Numbered from the stretch's first letter, positions 33,206 to 45,977 are shown. The stretch: 64,000 nt of DNA from Trichobilharzia regenti (GCA_944472135.2 CALYDD020000431.1:1-64000); one strand, 5' to 3'. Notes: a model not told the origin generated them from the letters alone. Numbers and translations: made by a program.

Positions 33206-33789
33206 TTGAAATCTATCAAGGGAACCAAATATATACAATCAGAAATATCGATGAATCCCTTAGTAACATGATTTCCAGCTGCCTTGACGAAGAATACATG
33301 TATCGGGTATGGTATGAATTCTCTGTGGATTATCATCAGAGAACCTGGGAGAACAATATTCAGTTTAACATCATGTATCCAGCGTTTTAAATATATTTTT
33401 TAATGCAAACGTGACTTATTTCCATTTCGATTCTGGATTGGTTATTCAGGGTCATTATGATTTGCGCTGTGATAGTTTAACTTAGCCATTAACACTGCAC
33501 TTATCCAAGCCTCATAGAATTGATCAAGAGAATCAATCAGTTCACCTAGACTTTAGTTCGGAAATTCTCTTTTAAAGAAATCATTAGGCACTGCAGAAAC
33601 CTAAATTGTGTTATGGAAAAGAAAAGCTATGCATGTTAGTCAAGAGAGACAAGTCAGTCACCTAGCATGTGTTCAGAATAATTACGTCGAGAATAATTGA
33701 TGTTGAACTACCCTTCAAGGAAGAGAGTTACCTCCGTCAAATAAATGAATGTTCGATGGGGAATAAAGCAACAAATAACTCTGGCAGGC
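33206..33789. other. Region without a recognised gene (unit 1)
   Basis: Nothing recognised. Confidence 0.45.
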
Positions 33790-34110
33790 GGTAATCCAAC
33801 GGGCAACAACCTACTGAACACTAAGTATGCAGAAGAAAATGAAGATCAATTGGATGTACTCCGAGGAGACCGTTGTGTAAAATCACACTTCATACCCTTG
33901 AACTATACGTTAAATGGAAAGCTACACGTTTGACGTCCAAATGGTAACATGGAGGAGATTGTGTGGAGGGAAAATGAAAACCTATGAGCAATTTCGCGGT
34001 TGACTAAAACGGATGACAGAGGACGGAGTTTTAATAGAGATGTCTTGATGAAAGCCTCTGTTCCATTTTGGCAACCTAAGGAACGAATAATAATGTCATA
34101 ATAACTATTC
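33790..34110 (+). pseudogene. Decayed RTE-like LINE 3' end (third variant)
   Basis: Collinear with the RTE C-terminus across broken frames: CTCCGAGGAGACCG, GTCCAAATGGTAACATGGAG, GATGAAAGCCTCTGTTCC and a final AATAATAATG tail. Very diverged. Duplicate at 55965-56285. Confidence 0.55.
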
Positions 34111-34496
34111 TGTTGTACCTCCATATACGCAATCTATACTTTTATTCATTAATAAAACACCTACTTATAAATTATAAGTAGAATATGTGATTTAATGTCA
34201 GTAAGAAGCTTGAGCATTGTGGAATAGATCAAATAAAGTATAATTATATTTCAATGGTTTACATACAATGATAAGTTTTGTTATTGGTAATATTTCGAGC
34301 AAAATTACTACTTCCCGTGTTCACACCACTGTTGCTTATACACAAAATGGTGGTTGCTAGCCCCACGCTAATCCTTTCATCTTTCGCAGGCCGGGATCAG
34401 TTAGTAAAATATGTGAGGTATTAATGACACATGTTTTTGACTTACATTCATAAGCGTACTGTGAATCTTTCTTGTTCAGAATCTGTATACCCCCAT

Positions 34497-34880
34497 CAGC
34501 CACTGGGACCCGATTCAATGGTTCATGAATTCTTACTCCTACCAAGAAAGTCGTGACCAGTGAGGTTCATCCAGTCAAGTGTGAGGATGGATGTTTCACC
34601 AATGACATTGGTTGGCGTCGCGCTAAATCACAAATTGGTAGAAGTTAGAATTCATGGCCGGCCGCTGAATCGGGTCCCAGTGGCTGAATGGTATACGAGC
34701 CAGCTTGTCTTGTAACCAGAAGGTCCTGGTTCCAAACCTCACTTTGTGGTGCGTACTGCCGATAATTCCCAAATTAGTTAGATGAAACAACTGTCCAGTA
34801 CTCCCCGTGGCTGGTTTTCAATGCTTCTCTAATCGATATCAATCCGTGGTCAACTCGTGAAAGCAAAACTAATCCTTACA
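34497..34880 (+). mobile_element. Family B SINE composite, cut by the tandem-duplication junction
   Basis: Only the inner end of the left arm plus centre and right arm remain (compare 16905-17290). The duplication breakpoint lies inside the left tRNA-like head. Confidence 0.75.
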
Positions 34881-35370
34881 AACCAACTATAGAAAATAAT
34901 TCGGATCATCGACACCAGTATCAAGTCCGTCAGTTGTTCTCTATGGCCAAGAAACTACTTGACTAGCCATCAAAAGCATTTCCAACGGACCACTACAGGC
35001 TTTCATCAACAACTGCCTCCGTTGACTGCATACTGATGATGAGATGGCTGCAAAGGATTGAAAACAAGAAACTCTGAGAACTAACCAATCAAGAAGCCTA
35101 TTGCTTAACAAATATTCACAGGAAAATGGAGATGGATTGGAGATATGCTGAGGAGACCGTTAGGTGATATCTCACGCCAGGCTGCCATTCGAGTGAAACC
35201 GAAATGGGAAATAACAAGTTGGTCATCCAACGGCAACATGGATGAAATCATGTGAGGAAGAGCTGACAGCCTATGGACAATCATGGGGCCAGGTAAAGAG
35301 GATTCCAGAGAACAGGACAGAGTGGAGATCCGTTGTTCTACTCCGAAACAATGGAAATAACAATAATCCT
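34881..35370 (+). pseudogene. Second RTE-like family, C-terminal fragment (unit 2)
   Basis: Duplicate of 17291-17770 with a few substitutions. Confidence 0.7.
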
Positions 35371-37490
35371 CAAAAATGAAAAAATTCACTCATATTTATT
35401 TCAGATTTAAAAACAATCAGTTTTTACAAAAACATTTAAAATTTTGTATTTACAACAAGATGGACGAAAACACATACACTGTGAGCTTTTCATTTCTTCA
35501 GTGTTATTTATGTGAAAACTGAATATCATCAATAAGACACATACAGCAGTTTACAAGTAAGTATTGGGTTGGTAGAGACAGAATTCAGGGATTTTCATGC
35601 AGATTGATATAAGCTAAATGACCATTGAAAATCAGGTGGGTTGGTGGTGGGGGGGGGGTGGGGCCATCGAACAGTTGTTGTATTTATTGGGTTTAGGGAC
35701 TGACGCTTCAGCAGTGCACACCTATATACATAAGGGGGCGACGGGGGGGAGATAGCTGTCTATTACTCCATAGTTTTTAGTGATTCCCTGACTAGTCTCA
35801 GTTAGTGATATGTAATTATCTGGAAATGTAGTTTAGTGGTCAAAACGAAGCAAAAAAACTATCAATCATTCAGCTTTTAAACCTCTAAAAGATACAAGTA
35901 AAAGGCATCCTGAACAACTTTAGTTTGACTGTGAAACACTGAGAAAAGAATAAAACACTGTTTACATTGTCTCTGCAAAAAAGAAGTGACTGTTTCAGTC
36001 AGACTCATAAATGACAGAGGGGATGAACCCCCTAATTTTGGGTTTCTTCACATTCAGTGGAACTAAGGTGTTGTTGGAATGTGTGATCTTTTGCAAGAAA
36101 CCAAGATAAAAAGGGAGGAAAGTCGACCTTCTCGTGCGGTTGTTGCATACATATTTGTATTATTATTATTATATCCTTTAATTCCTAGAGGAACATAGGG
36201 CTTCAGCCTCGCGTCTCCAGTGCCTTCGGTTTTCTGCCAACTTTTTCACCCCGCTCCAAGTCTCCCCACATGATTTCATCTCCTCTTCCTTCACATGACC
36301 TCCTCCATGTCACCCTCGCACTGGTGGCCAACTTGCCGCTTCCCTTTCGGCCTGGTTCCACTCGAGCGATGGCTTGTCTAGTGATGTCACTTGATGGCTT
36401 GTTTCCTCAGAGTATGGCCAGCCAATCCATCTCCACTTCTTCCTGCCTATTTGTTTCACAATCGGTTCCTGCTGGGTTGGTTTTCTCATTGTCATAGATC
36501 CCTGTTGATGATCTTTTCTGGCCGGCCGGCCGGCCATTTGATCTTGAGTGGTATTGAGCGAGGACAACTGTTATTGAAGGTATGTGGTTTGTTTGAGATG
36601 CTCTTTATGATGCGCTAACCAATTCTCTGATCCGTATATTGAGTAGCACTGACTGACTTCACATTGGAGTTGAAAATCCGGATGTTATTTTTGATTCTGA
36701 GTGGGGCTGTTGACCTCCACACAGACTTGAGTGTAATGGAAGCTTGTCTTGCTTTCCTGATTCTGGTTTTGGCATGCTCATCAGTTCCGTGTGCCTGTAG
36801 TTGAGACGATGCTTCCCAGCTAGGTAGGTAGGTGAGTAGGTAGGTAGGTAGGTAGGTAAAGGAGGTTGTTTCTTTCAGGTTCCTCCCATTTATGCTGGCT
36901 GATTGTTGTCTGTTGCTGCTGTTGATGTTGGTGTTGGCCAGGAATCTTCATCACCTCTGTTTTATCTATGTTCACCTGAAGTCCTATCTTCTCTGGGTGC
37001 TTCTTCTATCGCCAGCTTGTTGCTTTTCACTTGTATATCTTCCAGTTTGTGGGAAATCAGACATATATCATCGCTGGCGAATTCCAGATCCTCCAAGTCT
37101 CTTTTTGTGTGAGTCCATTTTATGCCTGTCTCCTCATTCATTTCCCGCCGCTGTCAGTCGCATTATCCAATCTACTGCAATCAGGAGGATGATTGGCGAT
37201 AGTAGGCAACCTGCCTTGCCTCACTCCCGTCCTCACTTCGAAGGCTTCCATGAGTTTCCCGTTGTGGATTACTTGGAATGCAGCATTGTTGTACAACTGT
37301 TGGATGAGATGTATAATTGTCGATGGGACCCCGTATTAGAGAAGTAGTAGCCAAATGACCTCTCGATCGACACTAAGCTATCGAAGGGCTTTTCAAAGTC
37401 GATGAAGTTGAGTGAGGTGGAGAGTTGACTGTCATTGCAAGCTTTGTTCAATGATGATCCGTTGTGTGGCAATTTGGTCAATGCATGATT
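35281..37490 (-). repeat. 2.2-kb inverted repeat, arm 1 of unit 2
   Basis: Copy of 17691-19905 and reverse complement of about 50975-53187. Confidence 0.9.
36157..37490 (-). pseudogene. 5'-truncated, decayed RTE-like LINE (unit 2)
   Basis: Duplicate of 18573-19905 with the same lesions; the TAGG/GTAG run at 36820-36858 differs slightly in length. Confidence 0.85.
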
Positions 37491-39250
37491 TGATACGTAT
37501 TTGTAAACTCACTTAACTTAGTTAGTAAGCGGAGCTGTGATTATATTGTCAGCCATCGTACTTTCCATTGCAGCTGAAATCAATATTAGGCTATTCACCC
37601 AAATAGCCTTTATCGTTTTTGGAAGTATGTCAGTGCTTCTGAAGTTTTTCACCTGTAAAATAATCGGTTTCACCAATAACCAAATTCTACTGCAATTTCA
37701 CTAAGTCAAACGTATTTTCTCCTGATATATTTGCCTATGAAATAATCCTCACTACATAAGTGATATATTGTCAGATATTTATGGTGAGACTGGATCAAGA
37801 TAATCTGAATATTTCTGTTTATTCCAGTCCGGCCTCCAGGGTGCTACTGAGATCAATACAGTTCTCCAGACCTGTAAATCCTCCGCATCATTCACTGGTC
37901 CCAAACATTTCCGGTCCTACCGCAAACGTCGATTGTCCAGGTTACTAACGCAGTAGCTATCGATGCTCATTGATGAAACCTCCCTCAGCTTTCTGGCCTT
38001 ATGCTGCTTGACATTTCGTCATATCTTGTTCGTATAAGCAACACCTGTGCCAGGGTTGTACTAATGATGGACATAACGACGGTTATAGCCAACAAGACAA
38101 ACAACGACCATCCTCGACAAGTCACTGTCCCCAGTCAGCACCTGCTGGGCAAAAATTCGTCAAACTTTGGGCTCCGCGTCTCCATGATAGAGCTATACCT
38201 GTTTCTCAATCAAAGAGACGTGTGCTGTGTGCTTCATCACCACAAGTTGATACCGAAATTCTCCCGTCTCGAAAAGCAAGATGTTCACAAGCGCGCCACA
38301 CCTTCTTGTGGTCTGATTAAGAGGAGGCCATGTATGCTCCGGATATTCCAGTAGACAACAGACTACTCCCTCGATATCGGTCAGCCAGATGCAGATAATA
38401 GACAGTGCAGCTCTAGGCTGATTCCAAGGGCGACAAGCCTTTTCTGAACAAGGAGGTGATATTTAGCCAGAGGTGCTACATATCTATGATGAGATTCGAT
38501 CAAAGTCAGCCTGGATATTTCCATTCACGCCTATATCCTTGGCTGGCGAATATCTTTTTATATACGTCCAAACCAAGTTCACTCTTCAAATTCTGAAAAA
38601 ATTGCCCACTAGGTCAACATCAATATGAATATTTTTGCTCGCATTCTTAGATCAGGGTAGTCCAAATATTTTTGTTTATTACAGTCAGGAGACGAGAGTG
38701 GTCCTGAAACTAATGCAGTTTGATAGACCTCTCAAAACTCTAGCATCAGTCTCTGGTCCTACCTCAAAAGTCCACTATCCCAGTGACTCACGCAATAGAA
38801 ATCGACCCCCTTAGATGAAACATCCATCAGCTTGCTGGTTTTATGCTGACTGGAGTTTCGCCATTTCTTGTTCATATAAGCAACACCAATATAAAGCTGA
38901 AATAATATTGGATACAACGACGGTCACAAAAGTCATCCTCAACAAGTCGTCGTTCCCAAAAATTCGTCAGAGTTCGAACTCTACGTCTCCAAGATGGTGG
39001 CACGCCTGTTTCCCAACCAAACGGACCTGTGCTATGTGATTCTTCACCATGAATTGACGCCAAAATCTCCTGTTTAGAAAAGCAAGATGTTCTAAAGCGC
39101 GCCACAGACTCTCGCACTCTGATGGTGAGGAAGCCGTGAATGCTTCGGACTTCCCAGGAAATAAATGTCCATCCGATCGGTGTCGGTCAGCCGAGTACAG
39201 ATATCAGACAGTGCGGCTCCAAACTAACCCCAAGGGCAACGAGTCTTTTC
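37491..39250 (+). repeat. Diverged direct-repeat region (unit 2)
   Basis: Duplicate of 19906-21665; no coding sequence recognised. Confidence 0.6.
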
Positions 39251-39276
39251 TAATAAATTTAATTAATTAATTTTTT

Positions 39277-39467
39277 TTAATTATTATTATAGCTTGAATC
39301 CACACTGTATTTTTCGGTACAACCATGGAACTTTCAGCATGTGATATCGGTAGCCCAAATTTAGCAAGCCGACCACTGATATTAGATGTGCGTCGGCCGG
39401 GGATAGAACCGCGGACCATGTGCATAGCCGGATAGCTTCCTAACCTCTGTGCCACCGACGCACAGGA
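39277..39467 (-). mobile_element. tRNA-derived SINE, family A (unit 2)
   Basis: Duplicate of 21690-21880, so it predates the tandem duplication. Confidence 0.78.
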
Positions 39468-39697
39468 GATATCATCTTTAGTCAGACATGCCACATGTCT
39501 ATAGTGAGATTGGATCAAAGTCTGGATATTTCCACTCACGCCTATGTCATCGGCAAAGGAATATTCTTTTATGTATGTGCAAATCGATTTCACGCTTGGC
39601 AGTTTGAAAAAAATGGGCATTCGGTATATGATATCCATTATTAAGAAAGTTTTAATATTTCCCAATGAATGAAAAACAAAACGATATTGTTTTTACT

Positions 39698-39737
39698 GAC
39701 GTTTCGCTATTCAATGCAGCTAATAGCTTTCTCAAAG
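39698..39737 (-). ncRNA. Hammerhead-like motif downstream of a PLE (unit 2)
   Basis: Minus strand TTGAGAA, hairpin AGCTATT / AATAGC with a 10-base loop, GAAACG. Relative to the consensus both C3 (to U) and G8 (to A) differ, which would keep a 3-8 pair as U-A. Duplicate of 22111-22147, which has G8. Confidence 0.48.
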
Positions 39738-39739
39738 TA

Positions 39740-41050
39740 TTATTAAACCAGAACTTACAAAATCCACCCAGCTTATATATAACAACTTAATCACCGTTCA
39801 TCAGCATAGGTTGATTTTTCTACGTTGTCAAGTTGGCCAGCTGGTAAAGATAATAAAACCAAGTTTAGATTGTTGGATTTGATAAGCGTACAGAATTATA
39901 AAAGCAGTATGTGTTTACGTAATGAAAACTGCTAATCACATTTACACATCGATTTTGCCACCTCATGAAGGGAGAATGTTGCAACCAGATCAAATTCTGT
40001 CTTAGTCTGTCACTCTTTTTCTGACAATTTGGGTTCCACTTGATATGAAGTGCCCTTGATATTAGACGTTCTTTACGGCTTCTGAAATTTTTCTGGATTA
40101 TTTCAGTATTGCCAAATCACTTTGTGTTCTGATACTATAGCGTGTAGATCTATGGCTGATGACTTTTCGAGTTTTTCTAGTTCAACTGAGTTTCTCTCTG
40201 GTCGAACAGATGCTCTACGGTGTTCATTTCTTCTGATCTTGATTTCTTGTGATGTTTTTCCGACGTATATCGTATCACACTCCAAGCATTTTATTTTGTA
40301 GACACAGTTAGATAGAGAATTCTCAGGTACTTGGTCTTTTATATGGAAAAGGTTGCTTTGTAGTGTGTTGATGGTTTGAAGAAAACTCTGACGTTGTGCT
40401 TATTGAGTACTCTTCTGATATCGTCTGACGTCTCCGATCTGTGTGGAATGACAACTGCTGAGGCGCTCATCTCTTTACAATACGTTTTCAATCATATTTA
40501 ATATCAGTGTTGATTGTGTTGATGAAGTTCGTTGGGTAGTTGTTTTGCTTGAGTTTCAGTCATGTTTGATATTTCTTCTTCTTATTCCTTCTCATCCATT
40601 ATCAGAGAGTGTTCTCTTGTAAGGAGACTTGAGACAACTGATACATTTGCACTGGTGGGGGTGTGATCAACTGAAGTCTAAATATTTGTTGGAGTGTGCA
40701 TTTCTCCTGAATATAAATATATTAAACTATCTGTTTTCTATCCCTTTGACCAGACAGTCTGGAGAAGACAGCTCACCGAAGTCCGATTCTTCTTCCGAAG
40801 TAACTGAGGTGCTGTGAGACAGGTTGTTCAGTTTCTCCATGAATGAACTGTGTAGATCTCGTTTGAGCACAACGGAAGTATCATCAACATATCTTAGCTA
40901 CATTCTAAGTGTGTATCTGAGATGTTATCTTCAAATGTATTTATGAAAACATAAGCTACTGTTTGGGAAACTGATGAGCCCATAGCTACAATATTTGTCT
41001 GTTTATACACATTTCCTTTAAACATAAATAATTATTTTCCAGAAAAAAAT
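39740..41050 (-). pseudogene. Penelope-like element: RT palm, thumb and GIY-YIG
   Basis: Minus strand in several shifted frames. From upstream: an MGSSVSQTVAYVF-like stretch (~40985), the catalytic box YVDDTSVVL (~40885), FLDCLVKRIENR (~40755) and RRNAHSNKYLDF, then the GIY-YIG core CDTIYVGKTSQ and RRNEHRRASVRPERNSVELE (40103-40285). PLE order RT then endonuclease is clear. Frames are broken, so the copy is dead. The hammerhead-like motif at 39698 lies in its 3' region. Confidence 0.8.
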
Positions 41051-41744
41051 GTTGTGGTTATATATATATCTATATATCAATGTCCTCTTTGATAGACTCA
41101 CTTCTTATACAGACACTGTTAAATAAACCTTCCATCTCAGGTCGCTGTATTTTCTGGTTTAAGTGGTGCTGGTTAACGGAAACAGGTAGCTAACGTATAA
41201 TGCCGTTGGCGTAATCAAGCGGTATTAGTGATCAACGCATCCAAGTCCAACATCTGCATCCTTGCCATATTCTATCTAGTCTCAATGCTTTTGCAAAATG
41301 TAGTACAAATATGCTTTACTATACAGATAGATAATACGAAAGATCTCATAAAATAAATGAAGTAACTGATGTTTATACGAGAGTTAGATAGTGATCCATA
41401 AATATTCTCCAATAAATTCAACATACCAGATCAATTATAATCTTCGTATTCCACAGGAAGTCATACATATTAAATGATCCCAATAATCATGAAGATGGTC
41501 ACCACTGAATATCAGTCACACTTGTGGACAATAGATCTGATCACATTCTATGACCATTTTCCTATCTTCTCCTCACCACCCTACCCCAGCCCAACCAGCA
41601 AATTTAGTGCACAAATTTCCTAAACGGATGTCATTTTTTGAGCATTTTATGTTCCTTGAACAGCAGATTAACTATCAAACTCCTTCCCCCTAATAATTAA
41701 GTGAATAATTCTCATGTGTATTAGAAAAAACTGATTATGACATT
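41051..41744. other. Region without a recognised gene
   Basis: AT-rich, in the part of unit 2 missing from unit 1. Nothing recognised. Confidence 0.45.
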
Positions 41745-42300
41745 CAAGTGTTGGTTTGTAGGGATTTGATCGATTACAGGGTTTTCATCATGAGGTGACA
41801 TTAGTTAGAGAACCATTGGAAAACCTGGGAGTACTGTACAGCTGCTTCGTCAGCCTCGTTTGGGACTCTTCATCAGTACGCACCCACAGAGTGGGGTTCG
41901 GACCCAGGACCCTCTGGTTACAACAAGGTGAGCTCATATGCCATTAAGCCACTGGAACCCGATCCAATAGCACATGTATTCTAACATCTGCCAATTCACG
42001 ACAAAGTCCAACCATTAGCCGGGTGTGAGGACAAATACTCGCCGAAGACATTGGCTAGGGGTCGCGTTATGTCGTGAATTGGCAGAAGCCAGAATTCATG
42101 AGCCATTGAATTGGGTCCCAGTGGCTGAATAGGTATACCAGCTTGCCTTGTAACCGGAAGGTCCAGGGTTCCAACCCTGGCGGTGGGTGTGTACTGCGAG
42201 TGGTTCCGAAATTAGGATCAAACAGCTGTCCAGTACTCCCTGGGGCTGGTTTTCAATGGTTCTCTTACTGATATCAATCCGTGATTAACTCGTAAAAACA
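41745..42300. mobile_element. Palindromic composite of two tRNA-like SINE arms (family B), copy 2
   Basis: Minus arm about 41745-41995, plus arm about 42068-42300, with a centre containing GAAGACATTGGCTAGGGG related to GACATTGGTTGG of copy 1. The plus-arm B box reads GGTTCCAACCC. Independent of copy 1: sequence divergence is marked but the layout is the same. Confidence 0.75.
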
Positions 42301-42599
42301 AAGGAATACGATAAAAAAAATAATAACAATTTAAAACAATTAGTTTCCTTTATGAATTTAGACAAGGCAATAAGAAGACGTAATTTGTCTGAATCGTGTA
42401 TTGTCTATTCGCCCAACATATTTCGAACAATCTGGTCACAAACAGATTTGTCATAGGAATGTATATGAAATTAAGAACGAGTTAAGAGATGAGAAAATAA
42501 ACTTAGCTCAAGTTGAAAGGGCATATTGAAGATCAAAATAATAATCAAGATCACTAAACCAAATAACAGAGGTAATCAATAGTACATCTACCCTGGATG
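42301..42599. other. Probable PLE 3' noncoding region
   Basis: On the minus strand it follows the PLE at 42600-43735. CAGATTGTTCGAAATA at 42425-42440 resembles the 3' region of the PLE at 15788-15803. Confidence 0.45.
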
Positions 42600-43735
42600 G
42601 TATCAAAACAAAGTTTACCAAGGAGGAAAGTTTAATGTGATGACGAACCGTTGCTTTGAATGCATATAGGTGGCTTAAACTTTCTGATTGCCAGCTAGGG
42701 ATTCCAGAAACTTTAGGATACGCTCTAAATACGTTTTATGGATAGGTTTAAGAGATGCGTCGACATCAATTTTATGTCCTATCTCTAAAATATATTTCGC
42801 AATAGAGAAGCTAGGTCTCGTGTTCTCACCATCAATAGGTTCTGGATATTCTATTTTATTTTTATTTTTGATTTACAGCTTGATTCCACACCGTATTTTT
42901 GGTACAAGTATGGAATTTTCAGCATGGATATCGGTAGCCCAAATTTTGCAGGCCGACCATAGATATCAGGTGTGCGCCGGCGTGGGCTCGAACCCCGAAC
43001 CATGTGCATGGTCGGCGAGAGTCCTAACCACTGTGCCACCGACGCACCCATGCTTCTGAATCCATTTTAAGAATATGCTCTGAAGCCAGCCATTACTTGC
43101 AGAGATCGATGAGTCCTCCTTTTGTATGTGTATGAACATGTGCATTCAAATTGGCAAATCCAGTTACATGTGACATCATTTCTCGCAAGTTCTAAGGGCT
43201 TACATGGTGGATATATCGGCTTCACATTCTTAATTATTATGATATTAGCTGCAGCGTTGAATTTTTGTCTAGTTATCAACTGCTATGATGCCTAATATAA
43301 GGTAGCTTGTTGTACACTTCTTTCTGAACGGCGAGTTGAAGGGTGGGTCTTGGTGTTCTGACTACTTTATGTCTCCTAATGACCTTGTCTGGATAATTGT
43401 TATCAACCAGAGTTTGTGTCAACTTTCTTTCTTCCTCATCAAGTGTGTCTGTCTCCAGTGCATATTCGTTGAATTCCACTGAAGAGGCACCTCACTACCT
43501 AAGGCTGTTTTGTACCGAACAGGGCAGAAACTGTGGTAATTAAGACACTGTCCTGTCTACGTATGTTGTCTATAAATAGGTCGTTTTTATTGTTCTATCA
43601 AGCCGTCGACTAAGCAATATATCTAGGAAAGGTAAACAATTGTCTTCCCCTTCTACAGACTTAAGTAATATGCTATTAATAGTAATAATAGTTTGTTCCA
43701 ACAGTATTCTGAAGTAATCTAGTGAATGGTCACTA
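42600..43735 (-). pseudogene. Penelope-like element fragment (third family), split by a SINE
   Basis: Minus strand. RT thumb with PFLDILLSRRLDRTIKTTYL (43570-43700), a linker with QLAVQKEVYNKLPY (43276-43479), a degraded GIY-YIG domain (FECTCSYTYKRRTHRSLQV, 43067-43279) and, beyond a family A SINE (42862-43048), the C-terminus with IAKYILEIGHKIDVDASLK. Multiple stops and frameshifts. Confidence 0.75.
42862..43048 (-). mobile_element. tRNA-derived SINE, family A, inserted in a PLE
   Basis: Head GCGTCGGTGGCACAGTGG with B box GGTTCGAGCCC and body TTTGCAGGCC...ACCGATATCC as at 31160-31350. It interrupts PLE coding sequence between the GIY-YIG core and the C-terminus. Confidence 0.85.
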
Positions 43736-43775
43736 GCAGTGGAGCCCAGGATGCACATGTCGTCCTATTGTAGCA
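43715..43775 (-). mobile_element. SM-alpha hammerhead 3' fragment joined to a PLE
   Basis: Minus strand AATAGGACGACATG, then GCATCCTGGGCTCCACTGCT and GTGACCATTC, closely matching the 3' half of the SM-alpha hammerhead and its downstream sequence as seen at 58993-59065. It abuts PLE coding DNA at about 43735. Confidence 0.6.
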
Positions 43776-43804
43776 GCAGACGGTTCTGGGAATAGTATTA
43801 AGTT

Positions 43805-44120
43805 AGAACCTTTTGCTATTACCTCTCCTTTTTTGAAACTAATCGAGAAATTATTGTTACAAAAACTCATTCCCTCCCTAAGCTTCTCAAATGATCCAAA
43901 GCAGTTTGCTTACAAACGGGGTAGAAGTACTTTAGACGTTGCTGCTGTTTCATCACAAAACTGTATCCTGCTTAGACAAAGGGGCCAAGTATGTCCGTTG
44001 TACGTTCCTTGATTACACATCTGCTTTCGACTCTGTACCTAGAAGCCTTTGGTTAAACAAGCTTAGCCTTACACAAACTGAGTCCTGGGCTATCAGCTAA
44101 CTGTACTCTTACTTCGCTAA
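43805..44120 (+). pseudogene. CR1-like LINE reverse-transcriptase fragment
   Basis: RT block EPFAITSPFLKLIEKLLLQ and QFAYKRGRSTLDVAAV, then after a frameshift CTFLDYTSAFDSVPRSLW, which carries the catalytic Asp of motif A. The spacing and FLDYTSAFDSV wording are typical of CR1/Jockey-type LINEs. A stop follows near 44098. Bases 44121-44532 hold no recognised coding sequence and may be its 3' untranslated region. Confidence 0.75.
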
Positions 44121-44532
44121 TACGATGGTTGTTTTTTGATCGGCAATATTAACTCACAATCTTGGTTGTGAATACCATTATCACTATCTTAAAGTTTTGT
44201 ATCATGCAGGATTGCTCACACTACCACAATAAACACCGCATTAGACCTGACAATAAAAAAACCCCGAAATGTTTATTTTATGATTGTTTAGTGTTGTTCA
44301 ATCAAATTAACTGATCATCATGGTGATAAACATTCTTGATTATCATTTCATAACTTCTAGCATAACTATAGCTTTACTGTTCACCACGCATAAACATATC
44401 ATAGCTTCCACTACCTAATATTGAGATATTATTTTATGTTGTTTATTTTCCTTTCTACGTCTTGGTATTTTTTCGAATTTTTTATTATTTTTGTGTTCTT
44501 TTTTTGTTTTTCTTGTCTTTATATTTGTTTTT

Positions 44533-44662
44533 GAAATACTCTTTTTAAATGTTTGATAAAATTAGATGCAATATTGTAAGTATGTCCTGAAAATTCCACA
44601 CTGTACCACTAGTACTGTTTCTGGAATAAAGCAAAATTATCATCATTATTATCATTATTAAA
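44533..44662 (+). mobile_element. CR1-like LINE 3' tail
   Basis: GATGCAATATTGTAAGTATG through GGAATAAAGCAAAATTATC and ATT/ATC repeats. Repeated at 25853-25985 and, more diverged, at 9700-9805. Confidence 0.6.
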
Positions 44663-44909
44663 GAAGGCACAACATGGAAGCAAAGGTATATTTTCAATTT
44701 CAGTTTATATATACACAGTTTAAATTCGTTAATCAATCACTGAGCGTGTGATTTGGGTTTACATCAAACAACATGAAATAGAATGTTCAAATATACATAG
44801 TATTCTGTCGCTAGTGCTGTATTGAACAACTATGGGAATATGTGAGAATAATGTTCCATTGGAATACATTGTCTGTATCACACCCCACCACACTAGTTTG
44901 AACTCGTTA

Positions 44910-45225
44910 TCTGAACGTTCCTGCATTCCTCAATGAGTGGTGCTGTTCCCATTAAGGCTTGAATCCATTAGCCATCTTTTCAAACGCGAAAGCGTTATCC
45001 TTTAGACCACTTGGGTCATGGAAGCCACCTCTTTCGTAAATGGTGTTAGTTATTATTTATTTTTAATTCAACATTGATTTTCCAGTCATCTGGTTGGACC
45101 GAAATGTTGTAATGTTGACTCCTTGTATAGACACTTCAACGATGTCTAAGGATAAGCTTGAAGTAATTTGATAGATTGGTGACTAGCAGTCGAGTCCAGG
45201 GGATGCGCATAATTTCAATTTAATC
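44910..45225 (-). mobile_element. SM-alpha-like SINE, decayed (unit 2)
   Basis: Duplicate of 26230-26545. Confidence 0.65.
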
Positions 45226-45977
45226 CTCAGACATCGCAAAAACAGCCAACAAGTCTTCACAGGCTGAGCATTTCCGTCCAATCAATCAACAGGAAAATCA
45301 AAAATGAATTAAAAATAAAAATTTCTGTAGTTATTTGTTGTAATTTTACCAACACATGTTATAGTCATATGCGTTAGATTACTGAAGGCAATCAGCAGAA
45401 AGCCTCAAACCTACTTTTTCACGCTAACTAGTATTTGTCACCAGGACGTGTCCGTAAACCCCACCTACCTCTGAAGATCCAAACCCCGCCATCCAGTGTT
45501 GAAGTCAAGGTAATCGAAAAACTGTTCGGAAAATCCCACCTCAACGGTCTAATTACAATACAGATACTTATTTGGATGCTCCAACTACCTTGGTAACTAT
45601 TATCCCCTTTTTCTCCTAGACTGAATATCATTATTCTGACCTTTGAATATCATATGCTGAATTTTTTTCGTATTATTTGTCTTTTTCCTGTTGATTCTCT
45701 AATTTTATTACTTCTTTTTGGCGGTATGTGATGGTAATCATAATGTGGTATTTTACGTTGTGATTTTGTTTAAGTGAATGAAGGTGATTCTGACCTTGGC
45801 TCCTCTGTGGAAAATTGTTTGGATTTTGATCCTTGTGGACAGAGCTTTCACTTGCACCTTGTTGGAAATATCCTCCTTAGTTCTAATTGCTTGCTTTGTA
45901 CCCTGTGTGTACTGCTGCACAACAGCATTACTGAGGTAATCTTCAGATTTTGATGCTGTTATTGCTGTCTTTGGAAT
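45226..45977. other. Region without a recognised gene (unit 2)
   Basis: Duplicate of about 26546-27290, ending at the LINE insertion point. One ~35-base insertion near 45578-45612 is not present in unit 1. Confidence 0.5.

Larger units (their letters stand above)
16905..34496. repeat. Large tandem duplication, unit 1 (17.6 kb)
   Basis: Starts at CAGCCACTGGGA and is repeated head-to-tail from 34497. Segment Y (16905-22952) matches 34497-40531 and segment X (25853-34496) matches 44533-56671 at near identity. The middle of unit 1 (22953-25853) is an RTE insertion; the corresponding 40532-44532 of unit 2 is different DNA. Unit 1 has a SINE at 31160 that unit 2 lacks, and lacks the LINE at 45978. 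Confidence 0.93.
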
